A DNA stretch of 64,000 nucleotides from Cohnella algarum (GTDB lineage: Bacteria > Bacillota > Bacilli > Paenibacillales > Paenibacillaceae). The notes under the pieces were generated by a model. That model made no database searches and had not been told where the DNA came from. It worked only from the letters and a program-made list of their open reading frames with translations. This document shows positions 36,089-45,368 of the stretch, in pieces (within the stretch, counting starts at the first letter, position 1; each line of letters opens with the position of its first letter). The position numbers and the translations under genes were made by a program. The stretch covers positions 2,971,001 through 3,035,000 of the forward strand of contig NZ_JAFHKM010000002.1 in assembly GCF_016937515.1 (NCBI RefSeq), read 5' to 3'.

Positions 36089-36803
36089 TCTTTCGGTTTT
36101 CGCAGCCTTTGCCGCGGGGATGCTATCCTTCTTATCCCCTTGCGTCTTCCCGCTCATCCCCGCTTACGTTTCCCATTTGACGGGCTCGTCCTTTCAAGAC
36201 GGCAAACTGGTCGTGTATCGGGGGAAACTGATTGTTCAGTCTCTTAGTTTTATTGTGGGCTTTAGTCTCGTTTTCATCGCGATGGGGGCTTCGGCAAGCT
36301 TTATTGGCCGCTTCTTTGCCCAGGAGCGCGATTTGATCCAAAAAATCAGCGGTTTGTTGATTATTGTGTTTGGTCTGCAAATGGTCGGATTATTTAATCT
36401 CCGGCTGCTGATGTCCGGTAAAACATGGGAAATCAATACGAACAGGAGCCGCGGCGCAATCCGTTCGCTGCTTACCGGTGTGGCTTTTGGCGCCGGCTGG
36501 AGCCCCTGTGTAGGGTTGGCGTTGTCGTCCATTTTGCTTCTGGCCGGGTCTGCCGAAACGCTGTGGAACGGGATTGGGTTGTTGGCCGTGTATTCGCTCG
36601 GGTTGGGTGTTCCGTTTTTACTGATTTCATGGTTGCTGACGTATTCGATGAAGATCATGAAAAAAATGAACAGATGGATACCTCTCCTGTCCAAACTGAA
36701 TGGCTGGCTGCTCATCGGGCTGGGGTTTCTGTTGTTTACCGGGCAATTGCAGAAGATCAGCGCCTGGCTATCCCAATATACGTTTTGGGAGATCAACTTT
36801 TAA
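36081..36803 (+). CDS. ccdA: CcdA-type cytochrome c biogenesis/thiol-disulfide transporter
   Basis: A 240-residue six-helix membrane protein carrying reducing power across the membrane. The two redox cysteines are in LSFLSPCVFPLIPAY (helix 1) and GAGWSPCVGLALSSI (helix 4), the family hallmark with their prolines. It receives electrons from cytosolic thioredoxin and passes them to extracytoplasmic partners such as ResA (encoded 18 bp downstream). Needed for cytochrome c maturation and in some Bacilli for spore synthesis. Length and topology are normal. Confidence 0.93.
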   Translation: MDNLSVFAAFAAGMLSFLSPCVFPLIPAYVSHLTGSSFQDGKLVVYRGKLIVQSLSFIVGFSLVFIAMGASASFIGRFFAQERDLIQKISGLLIIVFGLQMVGLFNLRLLMSGKTWEINTNRSRGAIRSLLTGVAFGAGWSPCVGLALSSILLLAGSAETLWNGIGLLAVYSLGLGVPFLLISWLLTYSMKIMKKMNRWIPLLSKLNGWLLIGLGFLLFTGQLQKISAWLSQYTFWEINF

Positions 36804-36821
36804 CGAGTGGAGATGAAGCGG

Positions 36822-37379
36822 ATGAAAAAAAGCATGATCGCTGTTCTGGTTTTGATAGGGCTCGTCGTTTATGGCGGATACGATTATTTTCACAAGTCTT
36901 CTTCAGAAACCGGACAAATTGCGGAATCGGGGGAAGCAAATCTGGAGACGGGTATTCTGAAGGGGCAGCTTGCGCCGGACTTTGCGCTTACGGATTTGCA
37001 GGGGAACACGGTTCACCTGTCTGATTTTAAGGGCAAGAAAGTGCTGGTCAATTTTTGGGCGACATGGTGTCCGCCGTGTCGGGTGGAAATACCCCATATG
37101 CAAAAATTTTATGAGGATTACCAATCGAAGAATGTTGTGATATTGGGTGTCAACCTGACACTTACCGAGGAAAATCCGGATTCCGTGCAAGTTTTCGTGA
37201 AAGAGCAGCAACTCACATTTCCCATCGTTCTGGACAAGGAAGGAGCCATCATGCAAACCTATCAGGTTGTCGCCTATCCCACGACGTATTTGCTGGACTC
37301 GGGTGGAGTGATTCGGGAAAAGTTTCAGGGCGCGATTAATTACGACATTATGGAAGAAGCTGTTTCCAATATCAAATAA
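36822..37379 (+). CDS. resA: ResA/TlpA-type extracytoplasmic thiol-disulfide oxidoreductase
   Basis: A 185-residue membrane-anchored thioredoxin-like protein. I start at ATG 36822, nine bases after the GGAG. An N-terminal helix (about 3-22) is followed by GQLAPDFALTDLQGNTVHLS and the active site NFWATWCPPCRVEIPHM (WCPPC). The cis-proline region is VVAYPTTYLLD. ResA reduces apocytochrome c cysteines before heme attachment, using CcdA as electron source. The tandem with CcdA is classical. Confidence 0.93.
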   Translation: MKKSMIAVLVLIGLVVYGGYDYFHKSSSETGQIAESGEANLETGILKGQLAPDFALTDLQGNTVHLSDFKGKKVLVNFWATWCPPCRVEIPHMQKFYEDYQSKNVVILGVNLTLTEENPDSVQVFVKEQQLTFPIVLDKEGAIMQTYQVVAYPTTYLLDSGGVIREKFQGAINYDIMEEAVSNIK

Positions 37380-37397
37380 GACAGGAGAGTTCATGCC

Positions 37398-38045
37398 ATG
37401 AGTCAATCGATTAAAAAATTGATTTTGTTTACACTGTCCGCTTGCCCGATGGGCCGATCTATGAATACGGTCATCGGAGAATTACTTACTTGCAAAAAAG
37501 AGTTTGCATATGAGGTCGTCTATGTGGATGTTGACCATGAAACAACCAATCGCTATTGCGTCAAGGTGAATCCGACCACGTTATTTTTGAATCTTAACGG
37601 CAGCGAGTTGTACCGCATTGAAGGATTTAAAGAAACAACTGAGGTGTGGGACTTGGTTAGACAGATTGAGGAAGGATCGCTGCGATCGGAAGAGGCGCGG
37701 GAAGAGAACCGAGAGATTACCGAAACCTACACGATCTATTTGTTCCAAAACGGTAATGCCGTTCCGGTGGAGACAACAGTGATCAACAAGACCTCCGTGA
37801 AAGCGCCAAGAATAACAGCGATTCAACAATTGTTACGCACCCGGCCTGAAGGATTTGACAATCCGTTTCCAATAGACACTTCGCTTGAGCGGGTTTCCTT
37901 TCACAATGAATCAGGCGTTGTAACGCTCCGTTCGACAAAGGAAGTGAGCATGGATCAAACCGAGCGGATGAAGATGTTGCTCGCTCGTACCTTGGCAACC
38001 TATGGCATTACCGAAGTCAAATTGGAATGGGCGATTTCCCGTTAG
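37398..38045 (+). CDS. Thioredoxin-like domain fused to a GerMN-like domain
   Basis: A 215-residue protein. Residues 1-90 have a thioredoxin-like layout: LILFTLSACPMGRSMNTVIG with a lone Cys (no CxxC), a strand YVDVDH and a cis-proline-like VNPTTLFLNL. Residues about 110-215 resemble the GerMN domain: YTIYLFQNGNAVPVETTVIN, AIQQLLRTRPEGF, PIDTSLERVSFHNESGVVTL and MLLARTLATYGITEVKLEW. No signal peptide is seen, unusual for a GerM-type module. ATG 37398 follows GACAGGAGAG, 18 bp after ResA. I know no characterised protein with this arrangement. Confidence 0.7.
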   Translation: MSQSIKKLILFTLSACPMGRSMNTVIGELLTCKKEFAYEVVYVDVDHETTNRYCVKVNPTTLFLNLNGSELYRIEGFKETTEVWDLVRQIEEGSLRSEEAREENREITETYTIYLFQNGNAVPVETTVINKTSVKAPRITAIQQLLRTRPEGFDNPFPIDTSLERVSFHNESGVVTLRSTKEVSMDQTERMKMLLARTLATYGITEVKLEWAISR

Positions 38046-38221
38046 CTAACCATGTAGGCAAAGAAGGTTCAAAAGCTTCGACGGAACGAGGCTAGACTTA
38101 TTCCTTCTGTTTCCGAGAAGAGGATGAACAAGACAGGAAACTGTTGGAAGCCGCCTCGGAAGGTTTTGCCGGACTGATGGATAAGCATACAGGGATCCGT
38201 ATACCAAAGAGATGCTGAGAA

Positions 38222-38403
38222 AAGTGGATTCTGATCTCCCAAATCGTTAAAGTCAACGAGCCCGTCAGTCACATCGCTGCCATTACGGAGGAGCAATCGG
38301 CGGCAGTGGAGGAGGTGTCTGCACAAATGACAATCATTTCCCAAATTGCGGAAGGAGCCCAATCGCTTACATTCGAAATACAGGAACGCAAAGCCACGGG
38401 TCT
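38222..38403 (+). pseudogene. Methyl-accepting chemotaxis protein, C-terminal fragment
   Basis: Without start or stop in register, LISQIVKVNEPVSHIAAITE then EQSAAVEEVSAQMTIISQIA matches the tail of the MCP signalling domain (the I..I..QT..L..NA-type heptads ending in EEVSA). Membrane, HAMP and hairpin-tip regions are missing. It is a relic lying between the GerM-like fusion and the response regulator; the DNA at 38046-38221 is otherwise unrecognised. Confidence 0.6.
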
Positions 38404-38522
38404 TCTGCATGCGTGCAATGATCGCCAGGTTACCCTCTCTAATGCTGTCAGGAAAGGGCACGGCCTTCCGAGGGTACGTGTCTTTTTTGTGTTTTCAGAA
38501 CAATCAACGAGGTGATGAAAAG

Positions 38523-39236
38523 ATGGAGGAGCGTGCAAGTTATGCCGTAGAAGTTGATGAAGTCGTGCGTTGGAAAGAAGGCAAGATACAAGTATTGCTG
38601 GTGGACAGCGATCCCATTTGGCAACAACGGATGTCGGGGCTGATCAATGCAGAGCCAGATATGAATATATTTCATATTGCAACAAACAAGGAATCGGCCA
38701 TTCGAGCGAGTGTGCAATTGGATTTAGACGTGATGATTCTTGATCTGGTATTACATTCATCGCAACAGGATGGGCTCCATACAATTTCCGAAGTTCTGAA
38801 AAGGAAAGCGATGCCAATCATTATCTTGACCTCCCTCTACGAGCCTGAAATCATTGTGGAAGCTGTGCTAGCCGGGGCGATCAATTATATTACCAAGATC
38901 AACTATGCGGATGTCGCAAATGCCGTCAGGGAAGCCTATCGGGGGCAATCTTCTCTTCATGCAGATGTTGCATCCATTATCCGTAATGAAATTGGGCTTG
39001 TTAAGCGAAATGAATTGCATCGAATGCTGACGCCCACTGAAAAAGAGATCTTGCAGTTGATCGGTTGGGGCTATAGACAGCCGGTGATTAGAGATTTGCT
39101 AGGCGTCACAGCGAACACCATGAAGTCGCACGTTCGTAACATCATTCGAAAATTCAACGCTTGCTCCATCCATGAAGCGGCGGAAAAAGCAAAACGAAGA
39201 GGCTTGTACGATCGGCAAGATCGGATCACGTGCTAG
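38523..39236 (+). CDS. NarL/LuxR-type response regulator
   Basis: A 237-residue regulator from ATG 38523 (GAGGTGATG upstream; the open frame further 5' overlaps the MCP relic). The receiver domain has VLLVDSDPIWQQRMSGLI and the phospho-acceptor Asp in LDVMILDLVLHS. A long linker follows, then a LuxR-type HTH: LTPTEKEILQLIGWGYRQPV and TMKSHVRNIIRKFNA. There is no adjacent histidine kinase, so it is an orphan regulator. An N-terminal extension of ~20 residues precedes the receiver fold. Target genes unknown; the neighbouring integrative-element genes are candidates. Confidence 0.88.
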   Translation: MEERASYAVEVDEVVRWKEGKIQVLLVDSDPIWQQRMSGLINAEPDMNIFHIATNKESAIRASVQLDLDVMILDLVLHSSQQDGLHTISEVLKRKAMPIIILTSLYEPEIIVEAVLAGAINYITKINYADVANAVREAYRGQSSLHADVASIIRNEIGLVKRNELHRMLTPTEKEILQLIGWGYRQPVIRDLLGVTANTMKSHVRNIIRKFNACSIHEAAEKAKRRGLYDRQDRITC

Positions 39237-39565
39237 CAATTCACACTCGATTCGAGGAATTTTGCGTTTATTCGACACTTATTGAGATGATAGTGTGATG
39301 AAAAAAATCACCCTCCATATTTAATCGCTTTATAGGTAAAATGATAGGTACAGATGGATATTCTTAGGAGGATTATACCGGAGGTGAGAGTCGTAAAAAG
39401 AGGAGCGAAGATTGTGAAAATAGTACCTTGTCAACTTCTGCGAATTTAGAAAAGAAGGGTAGATGACAATGGAAATGGAGAGTGAACAATGTACAACGAA
39501 GTCGATTGACTGTCCAAACTGGCGGAAAACGTTAAGAAAGCATGCACAGCAAGGAGGGGTTTGTG

Positions 39566-40026
39566 ATGTCGCAGACCCAGTCCCCATTCCCTACGAGAAA
39601 GTTGAATCATGGCTGAAGTCCTATAAGGACTGGAAAGCGAGATTGAAGTATGTACAATCCGAACTCACATACATCCCAGAATTGACGCGAACGCTGCATA
39701 TGGTTGCGGCTCGTAGCAGAGGCAGAAGACAGGAAACGGTATTGCGAACGGTCATACAACGCTTACAAATCACCGAACATGAAATCCCATTGTTACTATC
39801 CAGAATCGGTTTGATCGACTACGCTTTCTCGGCTCTCACCCCGGAAGAAAGCAAGTTTGTCCGGTTGCGATATATGGATAATCTGGCGCTTTCAGACGCC
39901 ATGAGCCGCCTGGCACTGTCCCGTCGCGCATTTTTCTATCATCGGAAGCGGATTTTACACAAAATCTATATAAAAATCAAAGATCGGGCAGTATTGTTGG
40001 ATTTGGAGTCGTCTCAAGCAGATTGA
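39566..40026 (+). CDS. Element-borne sigma-like HTH regulator, N-terminus frameshifted
   Basis: About 152 residues. The open frame extends from 39463, but a strong AAGGAGGGG (39551-39559) precedes ATG 39566. Adding one C to the C4 run at 39582-39585 joins MSQTQSP to IPYEKVESWLKSYKDWKARL. The C-terminal half has a sigma-70 region 4-like HTH: LTPEESKFVRLRYMDN, ALSDAMSRLALSRRAFFYHR. This resembles small ArpU/RinA-like regulators of phages and integrative elements. It probably drives late or transfer genes of the element. The frameshift may be a sequencing error. Confidence 0.65.
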
Positions 40027-40634
40027 ATGAATTCAGAAGATGCATAGCGCATAGATTTGCCTTAGTTATGCAAATTTGAGGATTGGAGCGCCGGAATTGT
40101 ATCGAACATGCACCAAATGCTGCACCGGATTTGCCCTTTTTTTGCACGAAGTATGCACACGATATGCACATGTTTCGTGCTATGATGATAACGTGGACAG
40201 ACAGTGCAGCAGTAGCAACAAGAAAACTCTGTGGTCACTCTTTATCAAGCGTCGTTTCTTTCCCTGCTACCCAGCGGAAAGGATTACGGCGCTTTTTTAT
40301 TTTGTCGATGCAGTCGTCGGCTAAATCCCGGTTGCCAAGGAGCTGAACCAAGCATAGGGCAGCGCCAAACATCATAGCCCGCCTAATTTCTCACACGGTG
40401 TTGCCAGGTGAGAAAGAGGGTGAAGTTGATGTATCCCTATTGCCCATAACTGCAAACGGAGAATTTATCGGCAAGAATGTAATCCAATCTTACAATCTGG
40501 CCTGGTCGCAATCGAGCGTTGTCGCGCTCTGCGGCGAGGTCTTTTTTGTTGTGTTTCCTGCTTGCCGGGGAGCGTTGGCTGTCGCTCTCCCCCCTCTGTT
40601 TTGGTTTGCCATCAAACCAAATGGAGGGATTCGA
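40027..40634. other. Non-coding leader before the element sigma factor
   Basis: A 608-bp stretch without a supported gene. It holds several GCAC-rich repeats near 40115-40170 (TGCACCAAATGCTGCACC, then TGCACACGATATGCAC) and an open frame without a start site (40398-40634). It may carry regulatory sequence of the integrative element. Confidence 0.35.
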
Positions 40635-41054
40635 ATGAAAAAGATGAATTTGCGGGATATGTATCCTTTTTTTAAGACGGATGTATGGGTGGATGTAGAC
40701 GAAGAAGTTGCCCATGAAATCCGTCGCTTAGACTTGGAAGAAAGCGCCTACAGGCTGCGAACGTATCGCCATCGGGCCTATTACTCGCTAGATCGCAACG
40801 ATGGGATTGAGCAGCATGTTTTATTTCTTTCGATTTCACCGGAGGAGCATTACGAGCGCAAACTTTCACGGCAGCAACTTTATGAAGCTATGTGCCTGTT
40901 GCCGGAGAAATCTGCCAGACGGATTTACGCCCATTATTTCCTGGGTATGAGCAAAGTTGATATTGCCAGAGCCGAGCATGTCGATGAGCGGGCGGTTCGT
41001 AAATCAATCCAACGAGGCTTGAAACAAATGGAATACTTGCTCAAAAACATGTAA
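40635..41054 (+). CDS. Sigma-70-family factor of the integrative element
   Basis: A 139-residue protein from ATG 40635, with GGAGGG seven bases upstream. It opens KKMNLRDMYPFFKTDVWVDV, then EESAYRLRTYRHRAYYSLDR, and ends in a region-4-like HTH: LLPEKSARRIYAHYFLGMSK, VDIARAEHVDERAVRKSIQR. This family is common in integrative elements of Firmicutes, where it replaces a classic repressor/activator. It lacks a clear region 2, so it may act as an anti- or co-sigma factor rather than a full sigma. It lies upstream of the DUF6075 and hydrolase genes, possibly controlling them. Confidence 0.8.
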   Translation: MKKMNLRDMYPFFKTDVWVDVDEEVAHEIRRLDLEESAYRLRTYRHRAYYSLDRNDGIEQHVLFLSISPEEHYERKLSRQQLYEAMCLLPEKSARRIYAHYFLGMSKVDIARAEHVDERAVRKSIQRGLKQMEYLLKNM

Positions 41055-41119
41055 TCGATTCGTCGGAGGGTCCGATTTTCCTGCCAAAATGAACGGTTAT
41101 ATAGAGGACCATGTTCAGA

Positions 41120-41145
41120 CAGCGGCTGGTTGCAACCAGCCGCTG
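41120..41145. terminator. 26-bp perfect palindrome
   Basis: CAGCGGCTGGTTG/CAACCAGCCGCTG is a perfect 13+13 inverted repeat between the sigma factor and DUF6075 genes, with no U-run. It shares its arm with the hairpin at 6111-6140. It may be an attenuator, or a protein-binding or RNA-processing site. Confidence 0.6.
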
Positions 41146-41172
41146 CATTCTCCATGAAAGGGGTATGTGACG

Positions 41173-41580
41173 ATGCATACGATTCGATTTCGAGATGAGG
41201 AACACGAGAGGTTTTATGTTCAGATGCTGGATGAAAGGAAATGCAGCGATAGCTACCACCGGGCACTGTTCTATACATTGGGCATTTCCCGAGAAACCAG
41301 AAGTCATATCTGCGATTTATATGATTTTTCTAATGGCGGCATTAAGTCCGAAGGCCTTTCGGCCCCTTGGCAAACCGGCAGTACCATCCGAGTGTGTCGG
41401 CTCGCCTTTAATTTGTGGAACGGCTGGACCAAAGCAGGAGGCGAACGTTACTCCACTCCCCACGAATTATTCGATTGCAGCTATGCCCCCTACTTTTTTG
41501 AAGCGATTCATCTTCGTTATCCCGAATATTGCCGAAGTCACGAGAGAACGATCAATCGGCTGACCGAACAAATTCGCTGA
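41173..41580 (+). CDS. DUF6075 family protein
   Basis: A 135-residue protein; ATG 41173 follows GAAAGGGGTATG. Its landmarks are FRDEEHERFYVQMLDERKCS, YHRALFYTLGISRETR, GLSAPWQTGSTIRVCRLAFN, then FDCSYAPYFFEAIHLRYPEY. These are the conserved blocks I associate with DUF6075, a protein common in integrative conjugative elements of Firmicutes. Function unknown. It lies directly upstream of the hydrolase gene in the same direction. Confidence 0.8.
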   Translation: MHTIRFRDEEHERFYVQMLDERKCSDSYHRALFYTLGISRETRSHICDLYDFSNGGIKSEGLSAPWQTGSTIRVCRLAFNLWNGWTKAGGERYSTPHELFDCSYAPYFFEAIHLRYPEYCRSHERTINRLTEQIR

Positions 41581-41612
41581 ATGGCTGCCAGCGACGGGAG
41601 TGGAATGGGACG

Positions 41613-43577
41613 ATGAAGGAAATTAAAACGAGGAGTGTTGTGAAAGACATCAAACGTTTGGACAGATTCCCGAACGTATTGCATCGTGTAAATCGTTCAA
41701 GCGCTCGTGCCAAGCGGCAAGTTGATCATGACAAGACGACTTCCCAGTCTCAAGTTGAATATGCGCAGCGCCATTCCGCAGCGGCTACGAAAAAAACGAT
41801 ACGTGCCCAAATGGGGATGAGTCTGCATATCAACAAGAGATTGATTCGGCACATTCTAAAAAGGCGGCCGTTGCCAGATGGTAATTCTGTCACAAGTCAG
41901 AGCCCGATTGATATTCATACGGAGTCATCGATTTCGCGTACACCGCGACCTGCCCGTAGCATACGTCTTCGTAAGCCGGTTGATGGAAAATACGTCTTGT
42001 CTTCTGGTTCGCATTCAGGAAAACAACGATTTATACGGAGCCGGGTCAATACCCGGCTTCTGCATCGTTCTCGAACAGGCAGCTTTTCTGAACGGATGCA
42101 AAAACGGAATATCGGACATCCAAAACCAGTCGGGAAGAAGGAAACATTCTCCACCGCGGTATCTCGTTCAGCAAATGGACGCGTGAAACCGTTAACCCGA
42201 GTCCCCTCTGCTATATCGAAACAATCAGATTATACGATCAAACGGAAGGTACGAAATTTCAAGACGTTATCGCCATTTACAAAATATGGGCATCGGCTAG
42301 AGCACGCTAACAATCCTTCAGATGCTCAAACTGAAGGGAGAATGAATGCCGTCAAGGAAGCTCAGCGGGCTGCGCAGATGGTGGTGTCTGCTCGTCGATC
42401 CATCCAGACCGCGCGAGCTGCCGCGAGATTGAATCGTCTTATCGTTAAAATGGTTGAAAGAGCCGCCGCCTTGCTTGTCAAGGGATTGACGACGCTTTTG
42501 GGATTCAGCGGTTCGGTAATTGTAGTTCTATGCATTGTTATGGTGATAGCCGCTGTCATTTCCTCTCCGTTCGGTATCTTTGTGTCCGGTGAAAATACGG
42601 ATGCCGATGTCAAGCCGCTTTCCCAAATCGTTCAAGAGCTGGACGCTGAATTTGCCGCCCGACTGGTAGAGTTACAGCAATCCGCTGGCAATGTAGACCG
42701 GGTGGAATATCATTATCCCGGCAGCGCGGACAATACGCGAATCGATAACTGGATGGACATTATCTCCGTCTTTGCCGTGAAGACCGTCACGGATGTGGAA
42801 AAGGGAATGGATGTGGCCACGCTTGATGCAACAAGAATCGGTATCATCCGATCGGTGTTTTGGGATATGAATTCGCTGGAATCTCGTGTTGAGACGATAG
42901 AACATAATGAAACGGTTTCGGTCGAACAGGAGGACGGGAGCACCAGCGAAGAGACGATTACCCGATATGAGCGCATTTTGCATATTACGGTCATTAGCCA
43001 TGCTGCGGAGCAACAGGCAGATATATACCGCTTTACAAATGAACAGATAGAATTAATGAAGGAAATGCTGTCCGAAGAGTTTCGCCCGCTTATGTTTGCG
43101 ATACTTGGTAAAGATGCTAATATTGGTTTGACGCCAGAGCAGCTTGATTTGGTTCAACAGCAATTGCCCGAAGGGGAACTGGGCAGTGAAGCCGTCAAAT
43201 TGCGCTGACTCGTCTAGGCGATCCGTATAGCCAACCGAAGGCCGGTCAGGACAACTATACGATTGCAGCTATCTCGTCAGTGGGTTTATCGTCAGCTAGG
43301 TATTAGCTTGCCGCGAACCGCAGCTGAGCAGGCCAGATTTTGCGTGGAAAATGGTCTGACAGTAAACGCGGCCGACTTGGTTCCAGGTGACCTTGTGTTT
43401 TGGAGCTACGAGAATAATGGTAGATTTATGGATATTACTCACGTTGGGATTTATGCGGGTGATGGCAAAGTTGTAGATGCTTCCTCAAGTCGCGGGCAGG
43501 TGGTGTTTCGGGACTTGTTTGATTCGGATAAGCAAGTGTTGTTTGGAAGGCCTGAAATTTTGGACGTTGAACTGTGA
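41613..43577 (+). pseudogene. CwlT-like bifunctional conjugation hydrolase, three frameshifts
   Basis: From ATG 41613: a long basic N-terminus (about 250 residues), a transmembrane helix (VIVVLCIVMVIAAVI), then a region that in relatives precedes the C-terminal NlpC/P60 peptidase. The frame stops at 43208. Continuing in other frames restores ALTRLGDPYSQPKAGQDNYT, DCSYLV and QWVYRQLGISLPRTAAEQ, the peptidase start with its catalytic Cys, up to HVGIYAGDGK and the end at 43577. Three single bases (G near 43203, G near 43259, C near 43276) must be restored. CwlT-type proteins cut cell wall locally so the conjugation channel can form. All three lesions are in GG or CC runs and could be sequencing errors. 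Confidence 0.75.
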
Positions 43578-43787
43578 GGCTGCCTTCGATAAGTTTTGAA
43601 ACACTCCTTCAATTAGTGCTAATGGGAGGGTGAAAAGACACAAAACATTAGGTTGAGAGATTCAACTCGATTGTTTGAACAATCAAGAATATATTCTGGG
43701 CGAAGAGGAATTATAATTGAACACGAATAAATTTCAATAGTAGACAACACGACAAAGAGCAAATTAAATTTTCCATTGTTGTTGAAA

Positions 43788-43819
43788 CAAACAGGCATTC
43801 CCTGAGGATTGCCTGTTTG
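43788..43819 (-). terminator. Terminator of the helicase/ABC-3C operon
   Basis: CAAACAGGCA (43788-43797) and its exact complement (43810-43819) form a 10-bp stem 29 bp beyond the helicase stop, with a T-rich tail on the minus strand. The rest of 43578-43787 shows no gene. Confidence 0.65.
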
Positions 43820-43847
43820 TAGCAATTTATGTTATTGCTCGGTCTTT

Positions 43848-45368
43848 TTATTGCCCCCTCTGAATAGGACGAGTAGGAAGAGATTCATATAATTTCACAT
43901 ATGTCATTCCCGCTTCATCTAACAGTTTATTTAATGTAGCTGTGTAAGTGGCACTGTCACTTGTTGTATAAGCATCAAACACTAAAGATGAAATACGATG
44001 GGCTAATGAAGAAATTTCTGACGGTGTCCAAATATGCATTTGTTCTCCAGGACTCGCTGTTGGATGAGCCGGTATTATGGGACCGACAATCATTAATTTA
44101 ATATTTCGGCCAGAGTTCGGGAATTCTTCTTTATACCATTCACTATGATTTAGAGCTTGACCAACATCCCTTTTTGAGTAAAAAGAAGTATCTTTCTTCT
44201 CCTCTTTACTTTCAATTAATATATCAACCTCTGGGGAAGTCCAAAATATATCAGGGCCACGTCCCCCTGTTTCTGAATCAGGTCTGTTTGATGCAAAGCC
44301 CAAATATCTCCCCAACCATGATAAAGCTTCTTCGTATTGATTAGTCGTATTTTTTTCAGTGAAAAGAGGAGAGAGACGATCCTGCATTTCACTAAAAGAT
44401 CCATAATTGAAGTCGCCGCGCGCACTGAGAACACTCGCGATTCTTTCTCCTTGCGAATCGCCAAATATTACGGGAGGGGCGTAAGTAGTGACTGATTCAG
44501 GATTAATTCGACCCAGGACTCGATAAGCATTAGAAGACCTATTAAAATATCTCTCGGCTGCGGAGGTATTGCCACCTAATAAGTAAGCATAACCTATCCA
44601 GTGTGCATGCCAAGCCGCAAGTGCTTTGTCTTGATTAAAAATAGAATCTAAATGTTGTTCCAAGGCGCGTGCTGCTTGTTGATATTCACGATCCCATAAA
44701 TGTTCTATAAATTTTCGTTCAGCAAATGCAACTTGTATACTGTGTTCTTCAAGTTCACTCACAGAATCTTCTGATGCCTTTTCGTTTGCAACAGAATGAG
44801 GTTGTATTCTTGCTCTGTGTACAGAAGTCCATCCGGGATCACGTGGTACGGCTAAAACGGACATAACTAAATTGTGCAAACTCTGGAAGTCGGAGACACT
44901 CTTTGTGAGTTGCTCGCCCAGTTCTAATTGAGCACGTGTATATGGAGGTATCACTTTGCGATTGCTTCCTCTTGTGATCCAATCGCCAATGTCATCTCCA
45001 AGTAGAAAAACGACACCAAAATCATCATTTCCTCTTGAAATCCTACCCATTGCTTGAATTAACCTAGAAGCAACTGTTCCTTGAAGAAATTTGTTTTCCC
45101 CCAAATTGTTCCATAAGAACTTTTCCATATTACCAGTACCAGAAGGGAGACCATCAATAACGAGAAATCTACATGTGTCTCCAGGGAAATCCATTCCTTC
45201 AAATCTAGCAGGGGCAACTAATATACCTGTTTGTGCCTTTTTGAATTCTTCTACTTTCTGTGCAAAATCATCTGATGAAAAAGTCATTTCATGCTCACGC
45301 CAACGTTTAGCCCTAGGCTCACTTTTGGGTATAATAAGTATCTTGGAGTATTTCGAAATAGCAATAAT
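43848..45368 (-). pseudogene. DEAH-type helicase with nuclease-like tail: C-terminal piece
   Basis: The frame is open from the IS1380 edge (45368) to the stop at 43848. It starts IIAISKYSKILIIPKSEPRA and WREHEMTFSSDDF, then helicase domain 2 with ILVAPARFEGMDFPGD and motif VI LIQAMGRISRG. A helical middle region (about 250 residues) is followed by EEALSWLGRYLGFASNRPD and a PD-(D/E)xK-like core, VDILIESKEEKKDTS. Nuclease activity is inferred from that motif. The piece is the last ~505 residues of a gene whose other parts lie at 50481-51202 and 55065-55448. The insertions make it non-functional unless the elements excise precisely. Confidence 0.8.
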
